Below, piece after piece: positions 1 to 10,324 of a stretch of 64,000 nt of DNA. The stretch lies in contig JAQFVV010000002.1 in the NCBI GenBank assembly GCA_028023455.1, positions 30,451,725-30,515,724 of the forward strand, written 5' to 3'. Position 1 is the stretch's first letter. Each line of letters starts with the position of its first letter. Below the pieces are notes generated by a model. That model made no database searches. It saw only the letters and a list, made by a program, of their open reading frames with translations, and was not told where the DNA came from. Made by a program: the position numbers and the translations under genes. This DNA is from Epiperipatus broadwayi (Eukaryota; Onychophora; Udeonychophora; Euonychophora; Peripatidae).

Positions 1-426
1 TTATAATCTTGTAAAATTTAATGTGTGTATACATAAAATGTGGAAATCATGATTTTAATTTCATTATTGCATAAAATCTTACTATTATAAAGCACTGAAA
101 ATATTGAAATTACTAAGATGAAAGTCGAATTCCAATAATGTGCTATTACTTTCAATATAATGTAAGTGCGCGAAAGTTCGACTTCCGGTGAAACATGAAT
201 CGTGTAACTTCAAAATCGTGTTAATTAAGTCCGCGTAAAAAGAGACCCAGGTGTATTTAATATCACCTCTGATTTATTATAAACTACTTATTTATTTATA
301 AAGTGTTTTAATTTTCTTATAAACTTTATTCAGTGCAGTGATAGTATGTAATTTTAAACAGTAAAGATTTACACCCTATGGACAAGCATTGTAATGATGT
401 TATAACTCAACAATATTTTATTGAAT
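1..426. other. intronic sequence, nothing recognised
   Basis: AT-rich sequence without a supportable ORF, RNA gene or repeat. By position it lies inside the putative first intron of the WDR26 gene whose first coding exon is at 26043-26248 on the minus strand. Confidence 0.5.
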
Positions 427-640
427 AGAGGATACTCTCAAACCAAAGCACAAGATAGAGATGTTTGAACAAATGAGAGTTTTGTACCCAAATTCAATTA
501 TGTAGGCTAACATCTTCACACTATCAAACTAAGATGCTTTAGCTTGGCCTATACAATTGAATTCAGATAGAAAAGATAAAGTGACAGCTCTTATCTTTTC
601 AAATATCTCTATCTTGTGCTTTGGTTTGAGAATATCCTTA
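427..640. repeat. short foldback (inverted repeat) element
   Basis: The left end (ctctcaaaccaaagcac, followed by aagatagagat) is the reverse complement of the right end near 603-636. The inner parts around 495-515 and 535-565 also pair, so the whole 214 bp can fold into one imperfect hairpin. A third copy of the terminal motif (tgctttggtttgagaatatc) occurs at about 983-1005, after a block of suspect low-complexity sequence. The structure resembles a MITE or foldback element; no flanking target duplication is evident. Confidence 0.65.
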
Positions 641-930
641 GTTAACAAAAAAAAAAAAATTTTTTGCCCCCCCCCAAGTAAAGAAAAATGAAGGGAGGAA
701 GGGAGGGTGTCTTCTCCCTCTACTCCCCCTCTCCCCTCTCCCCTCTCTTGTTTGTGTGGTGGGGGGTTTGTGTGTGTGGGGGAGGAGAGGTGGGAGTGAT
801 CATTTTTTTTTATCTAACCACCCCCCACAAGCAAAAAACTAGGTTGGGAAAGATGGGGGGTATATGTAAGTTTTTGGGGATTTATGTTTAATTTTTTTGT
901 TTTTTTGTTTTTTTTTTTTTTTTTGGGGTT

Positions 931-965
<35 letters not shown>

Positions 966-985
966 TAAAAAAAGTTTAAAAGTGC
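641..985. other. homopolymer-rich low-complexity block, possibly assembly error
   Basis: Runs of A, T, C and G (up to about 24 T) alternate with polypurine and polypyrimidine tracts unlike the AT-rich surroundings. The block lies between two copies of the same terminal motif of the 427-640 foldback. This is the pattern expected where long reads collapse at a hairpin, so the bases may not be real. Any ORF here should be ignored. Confidence 0.55.
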
Positions 986-1012
986 TTTGGTTTGAGAATA
1001 TCCTCTGTACTT

Positions 1013-1224
1013 AAAACATCACTAGGTATTATAATATCATTATAGCACATGTGCATAGGGCGTAAATCACTACTGTTTAAAATGATAAACTGTTTAATAA
1101 TGACGCTAACGACTTTCTTAAATTCAACCACACTAAATGCAATTATCAGCAACTTCTGGAGTATTTATTTAACACCTATTGCAAATAAAAAATTGTCAGA
1201 AAATCATAAGAAGTTCGAGTAATG
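1013..1224. other. intronic sequence, nothing recognised
   Basis: No gene, RNA or repeat seen; AT-rich intron-like DNA. Confidence 0.5.
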
Positions 1225-1305
1225 AAAGGGCTCCTGGAATCGAAGCAAGGATCTTTTACTCCAGAGTCTAACATTCAACCACTGCAATAATCCATGCAGG
1301 GCAAA
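1225..1305 (-). repeat. tRNA-derived SINE remnant
   Basis: Read on the minus strand, an A-box-like TGCAGTGGTTGAATG (1272-1286) is followed about 27 bases later by a good B-box-like GCTTCGATTCCAGG (1232-1245). This is the spacing of an RNA polymerase III internal promoter in a tRNA-like head. There is no full cloverleaf and no clear tail, so it is a decayed SINE or tRNA pseudogene. Confidence 0.5.
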
Positions 1306-1746
1306 TAAATTGTAATCGGAAATTGGCTGATGCTTACACTCCTGGATTGATTGTCTTTGGGGAAACCCAAATTTTGTAATATTAAGATACTTTTGACTCT
1401 ATAAATTCCATAATAATCATTCCAATTCCCAATAATCTAACTCTAACAACGTACACTACGATTACAAAACCATATATTGAAAGGATTACTCTATGCGATA
1501 AAGATTTGATTAATTACAATCATGAGATTAACAATATTATTATGCAGAGCGTAAAAATCATAATGGCAAAACTATTCTCATTGAAAAGTTTTCAGATGTT
1601 GGTGAGATGTTAAAAAAAAACGTCTATGACAAAATTCAACTTGAATAAGATAAATAATATTGTCCAATTTTGCAAAAAGAATTACTTTATAGAATAGTAT
1701 TATGAAGAAATGCATTTAAACATACTCTATTAACTTATTATTTAAC
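1306..1746. other. intronic sequence, nothing recognised
   Basis: AT-rich; no supportable feature. Confidence 0.5.
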
Positions 1747-1759
1747 TATGATATAAGAT

Positions 1760-1953
1760 CACAAGATCACCATTTCTTATGCTTGCTTATAACTATTATT
1801 AAAACAGGCAAAACTCTCCATACAGTATTGCCACTTAGTGTAAGCCAGATGCCAGAAGGCTTGTGCATAAAATCCCCATCTTGTGCCTACTCAGCCAATA
1901 TCCCCAGACTAGTTTCTGGCTTGAGGCCATCGTCAATGAGGTACCTTGGATCC
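1760..1953 (-). mobile_element. family 1 hammerhead-ribozyme repeat (truncated)
   Basis: A 194-bp copy of the family 1 repeat (compare 54262-54740 and 58143-58635). It contains the shared stretches around the motifs atcaccatttcttatgc, aggcaaaactctcc and ccagactagtttctggc. It is flanked by a 13-bp target-site duplication with one mismatch: tatgatataagat at 1747-1759 and tatgatgtaagat at 1954-1966. The ribozyme lies on the minus strand and the element's ribozyme-side end stops at the outer strand of stem I. The short length with intact target duplication indicates truncation at integration. Confidence 0.75.
1893..1952 (-). ncRNA. degenerate type I hammerhead ribozyme, family 1
   Basis: On the minus strand the core is UUGACGA (C3 changed to U). 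It is followed by stem II UGGC / GCCA closing a five-base loop, then GAAAC, UA, GUC and the stem I strand UGGGGA. The lower stem II pair is U-A here where other copies have A-A or A-U. The C3 change should abolish cleavage. Confidence 0.55.
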
Positions 1954-1966
1954 TATGATGTAAGAT

Positions 1967-2707
1967 GTTAAATTATTGCTAAATTCTAAATTGTGAACTA
2001 TGATAACCTAAAGCTTATAGGATTTTCAAGATGTTCCTCTTTATGAGTTATACCAAATCTCAAACTATTAAGCACAAATTAGAAAAGGCTCGAATCTTTA
2101 AGCAATTTCGCTTGTTTTATTTCAAAGTGTGAAAGATAAAACCCAGTTATTAAATATGATGCTCGCATGGAATGAATGTATGCTATCTTTCACGCTTTGC
2201 AATAAAACAATTGAAACCTACTTAATATAAATAAAATTCAAGCTTTTGGCTATATTATGGTTAATGATATTGGATTATGAAATACATTTGATGGAGTTCT
2301 CTCAAAACTTTCCCTGAGAATCTTGTAAAATTATACATTACGATACAGAATTGGGCTATTATATAACATCTTATCTCTAAATTAAGAAAGATAAAAGATG
2401 ATACTTAAATTTCCTAATATAAAATATAGCTTTATAAGATATAACCCATTATATATACAGTAAAAAATGAACTGAAATATTTTAAATATTATATAAATAA
2501 CAAAGAACAACAACAAAAGATTATGAGTTGAAATGAAGGTGAAGGATCAACACCCAATCATCATCATCATCATGATTTACAAATACAAACAGAAAAAAAA
2601 AAATGGGAATATTTTGATGTTTTCCTATCTAGAGCAACTCTGGCCCTCAAAAGGCTGCAATATGGCTGCATACATTTTCAAAATCCGTATAGTAAAACAG
2701 ACTTCAA
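1967..2707. other. intronic sequence, nothing recognised
   Basis: AT-rich; a short (atc) run near 2557-2572 and a few A-runs only. Confidence 0.5.
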
Positions 2708-2884
2708 TAGTTGTATTTTTATATTGGACTATTTCCATTGTCTAATATGTGTATCGAATGTCTTTAGAAAAATTTAACTTTATTTAAATATCCCAAATAC
2801 ATTCAACTATTAGTAATAGCACATCAAACAGATTAGTATATGCATAATGTTTTGAGATATTATTCTCCCCTTTTCTTCAGATTT

Positions 2885-3000
2885 TGCTGCCCTGGCCAAT
2901 GACAGTACTAGCATGGGATTCGTACCTGGATCCCTAGATTCTTGATTATTGAATTTTAAGATAATGCTCTAACCAACTGAGCCATCCTGCCAAAGGCAAC
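2885..3000 (-). repeat. tRNA-derived SINE, left palindrome arm
   Basis: Minus-strand copy of the SINE at 3306-3420. Its A-box-like GGCTCAGTTGGTTAGAGC is at about 2969-2986, and the B-box-like region lies near 2915-2940. The body continues with the CUGAAGAA-containing segment near 2875-2885. Confidence 0.6.
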
Positions 3001-3085
3001 AATCAGTAGAAATTTCATATACTTATCTATGAGGTTCCTCCTGATTTCTCCACTTTTTCCTAAGAGCAATGTTGATTAGTAGTTT

Positions 3086-3125
3086 TAAGCCAATAAACAT
3101 CACATGATCACCATTTCTGATTTTT
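3086..3125 (-). mobile_element. minimal 40-bp family 1 insertion with target-site duplication
   Basis: The insert is the family 1 terminal sequence (aagccaataaacatcacatg, then atcaccatttct and a short T run). It is flanked by perfect 12-bp repeats, gattagtagttt at 3074-3085 and 3126-3137. The opposite palindrome arm (about 3217-3243) has the same site without insert and with one copy of the target. In ribozyme-sense orientation this is only the 3' end of the element, so the copy is an extreme 5' truncation, as produced by target-primed reverse transcription. Confidence 0.75.
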
Positions 3126-3305
3126 GATTAGTAGTTTCCATACATTATGTATAGTCACACTAGATTGGTTTATGGGATTATTTTGCCATTGGCATGTGTG
3201 TCTATACCTAATGTATGGAAATCACTAATCAACTTTGCTCTTAGGAAAAAGTGGAGAAATCAGGAGGAACCTCATAGATAAGTATATGAAATTTCTAATG
3301 ACTGT

Positions 3306-3420
3306 TGCCTTTGGCAGGATGGCTCAGTTGGTTAGAGCGTAATCAAAAATTTAAGGATCCAGATTCAAATCCCATGCTAGTACTGTCATTGGTCAGGCCA
3401 GCAACACCTGAAGAAGAGGG
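3306..3420 (+). repeat. tRNA-derived SINE, right palindrome arm
   Basis: Plus-strand tRNA-like head: A-box-like TGGCTCAGTTGGTTAGAGC near 3319-3337, and B-box-like GATTCAAATCCC near 3361-3372. It is followed by a body segment with a CUGAAGAAGAGG motif that can pair with a downstream CCUCU. The body recalls conserved SINE central regions, but I cannot assign a named SINE family. Confidence 0.65.
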
Positions 3421-3580
3421 AAGAATGATACCTCTCAAAACATTATGCATATACTAACCTGTTGGATGTGCTATTACTAACAGTTGAATGTATTTGGAAT
3501 ATTTAAATAAAGTTAGTTTTCTAAAGACATTCAATACACACATTAGATGATGGAAATAGTCCAATATAAAAATACAACTA

Positions 3581-4919
3581 GACCACCATCATCACAAACC
3601 TTCAGGAAAACACAGACTTCAATAATGTTTATTAATTTTTTGTTAAAAAAAAAAAATCACATAATACAAAAACATGTTTTGCTTATAATTCCTACGGAGA
3701 AAACTTTCTATTCATAATAACATCATTTCAGACATGATGAAACACATAGTTCTTTGATAAAATGTTTTAACTGTTTACCTTTGGCAGTGAGCTAAGAAAT
3801 GGGCATTCTACATTATTAATGATTTCCAGGCCATAGCACTCAAAATCGCAGATTTCATTTCCTTTAAATGACATAGGTAATATGTGAACAGCATAGTTAT
3901 GTAGTAATCATGCATAATTGCTATGCAAGTGCTTATGCACTGAAGTCATGATAATACTGGATGTATTGTTTGCAACAATTCATGCTTTTATATCATTTTT
4001 AAGTTTTTTTTAATTTTGAATTCCTAAAAATAATAGCCCTTGCCTACATAAATTAAAGTCGATTCATCACTGAGAAAGGTCACTCTTTCCTGGTTTAGGT
4101 AATTTTCTAGTTTTTTCCAATAAAAATAACAATAACAATTAGTTATTCAGATAGTTGTGATGCTTACATTCTGATGTCTTAAGGAGTTTTTTTATTATGA
4201 GTACGGAGATTCAGAAATTTTTACGATTTAAGTCAACTACTCATCCTCGAGATAAACCGTGGACTAAATTAAAGTAGCAATAGAAGTCTGTGTTTTTGAA
4301 ATATTTCTGGAAGAAATTGTCTCCACTCATGTAATCATAATTCTGAATTACTTCATTTCCAAACCTGACCTCCATAGAAAAACATTAGTATAAGTTTAGA
4401 AAGTCTTCATTTTGATGCTTTAGAGATGAGTTTTGGATTTTACATTATTTCTGATCTGCGAATGTTATAGATTTACTTATATAATGCTAATTACACTTGA
4501 ATGAATCAGTTGTAGAAGCATAAGAAAGAAAATAAATTGACAGATTTCAGTAATCTTGACTATGAAATTAAAAAACGCAAAACTAATGTAATTGAAGTAT
4601 ACTGATTACAGGAGAAGCAGCTATTTAAATAAGGTAAATATAAAAAGAAACAAAGCCAAAAGTGAACTGTAAACATATGTTTAAAAAAAAAATAGAATTC
4701 AGAAATGACGTGTAGCGGAGAATACATATGAAACTTCACAAAGTAATATTATTAAACGGAATAAATTAAACTTGATGAATAACGTTATGAATAAATATTC
4801 TACCTAGTGGAAACAATGAAATAATAAATCCATGAAGCATTTTTATAATGAAATGAATTTAGAAAAAAGAAGTTATTCTATTAGTTGCAATTTTACAACA
4901 TGTAATGGATGGAAAAACT
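3581..4919. other. intronic sequence, nothing recognised
   Basis: AT-rich sequence with no supportable gene, RNA or repeat boundary. Confidence 0.45.
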
Positions 4920-5040
4920 TCAAAAGAGATCACATGTGAGATGGATGGATGAAATAAGGAAGTGTGCAGGGGTGATGTGGAAGAGAGAAGTTGGATTGAA
5001 CTTGGACAGCAGTGGATTGATAATGATTGAAAATGATGTT
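4920..5040 (+). pseudogene. RTE-type LINE 3'-end remnant (copy D)
   Basis: The plus strand translates to HVRWMDEIRKCAGVMWKRE, matching the C-terminus of the better preserved RTE copy at 38550-38610. The usual ending follows in broken form: the segment for the final residues near the stop (compare LQWIDNG in copy B) is shortened and out of frame. It is a small, old, 5'-truncated fragment. Confidence 0.7.
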
Positions 5041-6500
5041 GAATAGAAGTGACAGTCATCGGTCCCCCATCCCCCTCTCTGATTACAAAATCTTTGGAAG
5101 AGTCATTTTATTATTATAGAATTGTATATAAACGTTATTGGCAAGCAATGAAATATACTTTTGGGGAAAAAAATAAGTTGGGATTTAAAAACTGAATAAA
5201 CTTCAAAAAGATTTTATTAGACAGAATGAGAGAAAATTTAATTATGGAGAATAATAAAATGTATTTTTATTTCCCTGGGGAAAGGAGAGAATGAACAATC
5301 AGAAAAATAAATTTCTTAAAGGTATAAAGAAAATGTACAAAATATATAATCGAAATTGAATAATATATATCAATATGTCTAACGAAGTTATAAAAAGACA
5401 AGAAAATTGGAGTAAATTAATCAAGAAATTAAGAGATCTTAAATGACAAAGAATCAAAACTACAACAACAAAACAAAATCTAAGCTAATAAAATTGCTTC
5501 AAAATCAAAAAGAAAAATATAAAAATAAATCAAATTACATTGTATATAGAAAAAGCAAATAATTCAAGAAATATTATTAGTAAATTAATTAGTAATAAGA
5601 AATATATTTTGGCAAGAAGAATTTAAGTCTGTTTTTTTTTAAAGAATAATATTACTGTATTATTGTTTATTTATTTTAAGCAATGTTTTATTATAAACAA
5701 ACTAAAAAGATATAGTTGTGAGTTTTATATACAAGAGTAGGAGTTAAGTACACTAATAATGTTTAAAACTATTAGACCTTTTCAAAAAATTGTAAAAAAA
5801 AACAAAGAAGAAACATATATCACTGAATACCATACATAAATTAAACACTACATAACAAAGTTAAATATAATGTTTTATTATTTTTAAGTAATAAATTTCA
5901 AAAATATGCATTGTACAATTAGCAAAATATTTTTTAAAGGTAAAGGCGATATAGATTTACTTATGAGATTTCACAATTAAGCTCACAAACTCAACTTAGA
6001 ATTGCTATATACCTCATTGACAAATTCATCTTGGGAAATATCAGTGCCTAATCCACCCTTCAAAAAAAATTTTGGACCTCTTCTTCTATCAGAGTTGTCA
6101 TCAGATGTTCTGAATGTCATCAAAATGTCTTCCTTTCAATATTTTCCTTATCTTCAGACAAAGAAAAGTCATTCGGGTCCAGATGAGATAAATAGGGATG
6201 TTCCTATACAGTTGTTATAGTGTTTGTAAAATATGTACACTGAAATTCAATAATAAGTCCAGAAAAAGTAAGGAAAATATATTAGGGAAATATATTTTTT
6301 TTAGATCGCTAACTGATAAGGTTTTAATTAATGATTAAAACTTGCGCAAAATGTAACAACAGAAAATATTTATGTATTTGTAATAAGAAAATTGCATTCG
6401 GTAAATACCAAGAAATATTTGCTAATTACAAATATTTCCTTGATTCAATAGAAGTTGACTTTACTAGTTAAAAATGCAAAAAAGAAAACAAAACTGATAA
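5041..6500. other. intronic sequence, nothing recognised
   Basis: Very A-rich plus strand. Fragments around 5220-5440 give LINE-like lysine-rich translations, but no motif is diagnostic. No other feature. Confidence 0.4.
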
Positions 6501-6504
6501 CAAT

Positions 6505-6835
6505 CAAGGATGAACCCTGGATTGCCGGAGGCCAAATTGGGGGATGAATAGCGAGTGCTGCACAGTGTGGTGGTCTTATTCCAATGAATTTACCAAGTGA
6601 ACTGGTGGTAAGAGATTTTAACAGACAGTAGCTGTAAGAAGCTTAAATGACAGTGCAGCACTGCAGTATGAAGCCAACATGATCGTAAAAAGCAACTGAA
6701 TAAAGCCAAAGAACTCAGTTAGTTTGAGGAGCGGAACCTAAATGTGTTTGGAAACTAATGCCAAGGGAAATTGTCCCGCAAGCAGCAAGCTGTATGTGCG
6801 TCAGAGGAATTAAACCATAAGTGAATTATATATAC
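6505..6835. other. GC-richer patch of unknown origin
   Basis: This stretch is clearly less AT-rich than its surroundings, but all frames contain stops and no family is recognised. It adjoins a mariner relic and may be a separate dead transposon or a host pseudogene fragment. Confidence 0.3.
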
Positions 6836-6949
6836 TGTGTTGGAGGGTGTCAATAACTCTTTGCTATTAATAACATTTCATCATTATTCCAGTCCGTATC
6901 AAAATTTATTATTTATTGATTTATTTGTTAGTATTCTGAGTGCCTGCAT

Positions 6950-7600
6950 TCAATGCATTGTCATGATGTAAGAACCATAAATTGTTGGTGAAAAGCTCGG
7001 TCATTTCCATCTAAACTTTTTATGCAACCTTTTTAGCACTTGGTTAACTGTTTTCCGGGTAAATTTGTAATGAAAAATCCTTCGATATCAAAGAAATTTA
7101 ACAACATCATTCATTTTGACTCTTGATTTGCACTGATAAAACTTTCTTGATAATAGAGAATTGGCTGACTTCCATTGTGCATGTTGATACTTTGTTTAGG
7201 ATTGTATTGGTGCACTTGTTTCATCACTGGTGATAACATGGCCCAAAATACCATCTTGCATTCCAAAAGGACTTTCATAAATACTGACTCTCCTTTGCTT
7301 TTCTTCCTCAGTAAGCACTTTTGGGACCATTTAAGCACACATTTTCTCATGCCAAGATTTTCATTTAAAATTTTCCTGTTTCTCTAAGGATGTTCCCTTG
7401 CTCTGCTATGCTTCTTGGTCATCTGATGATTTTGAGGAAATGTTTTTGTTAGTTCTGCTCATAACTGACCACTCCGATCTAACTTCATCAGTGATGTTTT
7501 CTGTCCCCTCAGATCAATGTTTAATCTATTTAGTACACAGCGATTTTCTTCATGCATTATCCCTATAAATTTAGACTAATATGTCCCCGATTTCATTTCC
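6950..7600 (-). pseudogene. mariner-family transposase relic
   Basis: Minus-strand frames spliced across frameshifts give typical mariner segments in order. Near 7330-7355 is LGMRK (the LGMRKV motif), followed by a region resembling the basic lysine-rich linker (LTEEEKQRRV-like, about 7270-7330). Near 7200-7240 is a degraded version of the first catalytic motif (TSDET, normally TGDET) and HQYNP. Near 6970-6990 is FLHHDNAL, the second catalytic aspartate motif. Multiple frameshifts and stops make it inactive. No inverted terminal repeats were found. A second mariner relic lies at 31780-33080. Confidence 0.75.
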
Positions 7601-7729
7601 GCTCTTACCAAATTTAACAAGAAATTTAATGTTTATATCAAAAACAAGCAGCAATAATGAACACTACTCAATAAGAGCTTGCCACATAACCAAGATTACG
7701 AAACTTTACCAGGTAGATGTGATGTGGTG

Positions 7730-8340
7730 TTTTTTTGCCTCCCCTTCACCCAATCAAAAAAATCTCGGCGAATCATCCCCCAAAAAACCTGCTGGCCTCT
7801 TCTTTTTCTTTCCCCCCCCCCTCTTTTTTTTTTTCTTCTCTCCCCCCCCTCTCCCCCATATATTTTTTTCTCTTCTGTCTTTTTTATCTCTATCTCCCCT
7901 CCCCTTCCCCTCCCCCCAACAAAACAAAAAACTCCCCTTCTTCTTTATCACCTTTTTCTTTATTTTTTTTTTTTTTCTTTATTTTTTATTCCTTTTTTTT
8001 TTTTCTTTCTTTCATTTTACATTCAAATACCAAATACTTTCTCTTCCTTCTTTCTTTTATTTATAAAATAAATAAACCCTACCTTTTTTCTTTCATTTTT
8101 TTTTTTTTTTTTTTTTTTTTTCCGTCCGTTAATTATTAAAAAAGAAAAAAAAATAAAAACTCCCCCTCCTTTTATATTTTTTTTTTTTTTTTTTTATATA
8201 TATAAAATATATAATAATAAATAAAAAAAAAAAAAAAAAAAAAACAAAATTTTATTCTCAAAAATATATTTTAAAATTAAAGAAAAAAAAGAAAAAAGAA
8301 AAGGAAGAGGTGAGATTGTTGTAGAAGGAAGAATATTTTT
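7730..8340. other. homopolymer-rich low-complexity block, possibly assembly error
   Basis: Long C, T, A and TA runs with compositional extremes like those at 641-985. The overlapping proline/phenylalanine-rich ORFs are a by-product of polypyrimidine sequence and should not be read as genes. It may be an error-prone consensus over a hairpin or a true low-complexity expansion. Confidence 0.5.
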
Positions 8341-8695
8341 TTTTTTTTTTTTGTTTGTACAGTGCTGCCAAAATAAGTGCCTGGTGGCAAGTTCGATAAC
8401 TTAAGGGTTATACCTTGTATACATGTGAAAGTATCCTTCACTGTATATAAAGTATTTACATTCGGCAAATACTGAAAAAATGCAGAAAGTTCTTGTATCA
8501 AAACGGACAAAAGAAAATACCAAAAAATGGGAATGGAAACAAACAAACAACAAAACAATACAAATGAAAATAAATTCAGAATTAATTATATGTTACATAT
8601 GTCAAATAGAGAACTGAATGTTTTTAAAAATGTTTTCTATTAACAATGCTGCAGGTTTGGATGAAATTAAACAAATCAAAGATTCTAAATGTCTG
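8341..8695. other. intronic sequence, nothing recognised
   Basis: No supportable feature. Confidence 0.45.
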
Positions 8696-8699
8696 GAAT

Positions 8700-8795
8700 C
8701 AATGACTCTGAAGCCCGGCTTGGATTAATACAATGGTTGAATGTCAGCCTGAATTGCGAGAACCTTGGATCAATTCCAATTCTACTATTTCTGCC
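8700..8795 (+). repeat. tRNA-derived SINE remnant
   Basis: A-box-like ATGGTTGAATGTCAG near 8732-8746 and B-box-like TGGATCAATTCC near 8766-8777, with polymerase III promoter spacing. It resembles the minus-strand remnant at 1225-1305. Decayed. Confidence 0.45.
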
Positions 8796-8946
8796 ACTGA
8801 AGGAATAAAGCCTTTTGGATATTTTTTAATAACTTTTATAATTAAACCAGTTTTACTTTTACTAAACAATATAACATTTTAACAAACTGCAAGAAAAAAT
8901 AATTTAATTTTATAAGTCTTTTCATAACTGAACAATGAAAACTATC

Positions 8947-9030
8947 AATTAAGCCAATAAACATCACATGATCACCATTTTTCTTGTGCTTGCTTATATA
9001 CGTATAGAGAGTTTTGCCTGTTTTTTAAAA
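8947..9030 (-). mobile_element. family 1 terminal fragment
   Basis: Carries the family 1 end (aagccaataaacatcacatg and atcaccat) followed by agagttttgcctgtttt in an orientation not seen in intact copies. It is therefore a rearranged or palindromic fragment. No ribozyme present. Confidence 0.6.
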
Positions 9031-9835
9031 CTAACGATTCCCAGCATAATCTGTTTCTGCCTAGTTCTTAAGTTCAAATCATGATAACCCAATCTAATCT
9101 TTACATTGTACTATCAAACTACTTTTTCCTGGCCCAGATCATATATGCCCTCAGTCTTAATCTTGTATCAATTTTTGCATTTCATATTGGGTCTTCTTAA
9201 CAAAAGAGCTAAGTTCCAATTTTATTTATCCTCTTCTTCGTGCTTTTTTAAGTGGTAAGTTGAAGAATTCAAGAATAAAAGGTTCCTAGATTGCAGCATA
9301 ACCTCTCCCTTTGAGTACTCAAATGTCACAAAACCTATCAAATGATTAACTATGTGATTTTATTATTATTATTATCCACATATTCAATACCTCATTTTTT
9401 TAAAAAATATCTCATGTTTCACATAGAACAGATCTTCAGACCTGGATTTGCTTTACTTCCGCCCCTAAATAGAAATTATTATTACCTCCCCTCTCATTAG
9501 CGATATATACAAAATATTAATGATAAATAAAAAAAGATGTAGAAAAATTGTAAGTAGCTATGCTTGTAACATGACAAATTCTACAATATCTCCGATACAA
9601 AAACTTGAATATACTTAGTTTGTTTCTTCCTTTTTTATTCAACCACAAGTATTTATGATATTGGTGTAGTCAATATAAGATACAATAATCACAATTGTTC
9701 AATCTTTTTGATCATGCAAACTTCTTGCTTTAATAGAGCAACTTACAATCTACTTACATATCTAGGAAAAAACGGTTAGAATCTGAATTCAGTTTATTAA
9801 AACACATCAAAATGTGAATGGAGATAATATTAAGG
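9031..9835. other. sequence between two family 1 ends, nothing recognised
   Basis: AT-rich. It lies between family 1 end sequences at 8947-9030 and 9838-9910; no gene or RNA recognised. Confidence 0.4.
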
Positions 9836-9837
9836 GT

Positions 9838-10322
9838 TACTGTATGGAGAGTTTTGCCTGTTTAATAACAGTTATGAGCAAGCATAAGAAATGGTGATCA
9901 TGTGATATTCAGTGGTTTAATACCAATCCAACCCAATAGGATAGTGGTGGCTATGGTTGTTAAAGAATCAAAGATACCAAAATGTATAGGTATTGAACTG
10001 AGTTCAGACCTATATGACTATATAAGCTAATGAGCTTAGATTGAAAATATTATTGTGTTTTCAATTTGATTCTCATAGTTCTGCAGTTAAGTAGAGATAA
10101 AAGGGTGGCTGCTGGAGGGTTGCATTAGATCCTAAGATCTAGGTGCAGTGCTCTCAGATCCAAAGCTCCTCAATGACAAAGGCCACAAGCCAGAAACTAG
10201 TCTGGGGATATTGGATGAAGAGGCATTAGATAGGGATTTTATGCACATGCCTTCTGGCATCCACTGATTACTCTGGCATGCACTGAGTGGCACTACTGTA
10301 TGGAGAGTTTTACCTGTTTAAT
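9838..10322 (+). mobile_element. family 1 hammerhead repeat, near full length
   Basis: About 485 bp. Both ends carry the same actgtatggagagttttgcc segment, in direct orientation, so the copy is a little more than one unit of a tandem. The body runs through the 3'-end segment (ggtgatcatgtgat), the internal segment gtataggtattgaactgag, and the ribozyme at 10158-10216. The ribozyme sense is plus. Confidence 0.75.
10158..10216 (+). ncRNA. degenerate type I hammerhead ribozyme, family 1
   Basis: Outer stem I strands ATCCAA and TTGGAT are intact, as are stem II (GGC/GCC), GAAAC, UA and GUC. The core CUGAUGA has decayed to AUGACAA, so it is expected to be inactive. Confidence 0.6.
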
Positions 10323-10324
10323 TT

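Larger units (their letters stand above)
2708..3580. repeat. large palindrome (inverted duplication) with SINE arms
   Basis: The left arm (2708-3154) and the right arm (3203-3580) are reverse complements over nearly their whole length. For example ttgtatttttatattgg at 2711-2727 pairs with ccaatataaaaatacaa at 3561-3577. The unpaired centre is about 50 bp. Each arm contains the same tRNA-derived SINE. The left arm has an extra 40-bp family 1 fragment (3086-3125) that is absent from the right arm. Arms differ by scattered substitutions, so the duplication is not very recent. Confidence 0.85.

Noticed and set aside
688-891. 67-codon ORF
   Set aside because: It lies entirely in the homopolymer-rich block next to a foldback; not credible as coding.
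2969-2986. Functional tRNA gene at 2.9-3.4 kb
   Set aside because: A and B boxes are present but the acceptor and anticodon stems do not close; a SINE head is the better reading.
7480-7500. CUGAUGA on the minus strand near 7490
   Set aside because: It is part of the decayed mariner coding sequence and has no pairable stem II followed by GAAA.
7581-8139. Overlapping ORFs of 130-161 codons rich in Pro, Phe and Ser
   Set aside because: They come from polypyrimidine homopolymers in a suspect low-complexity block; three frames are open at once and there is no domain.
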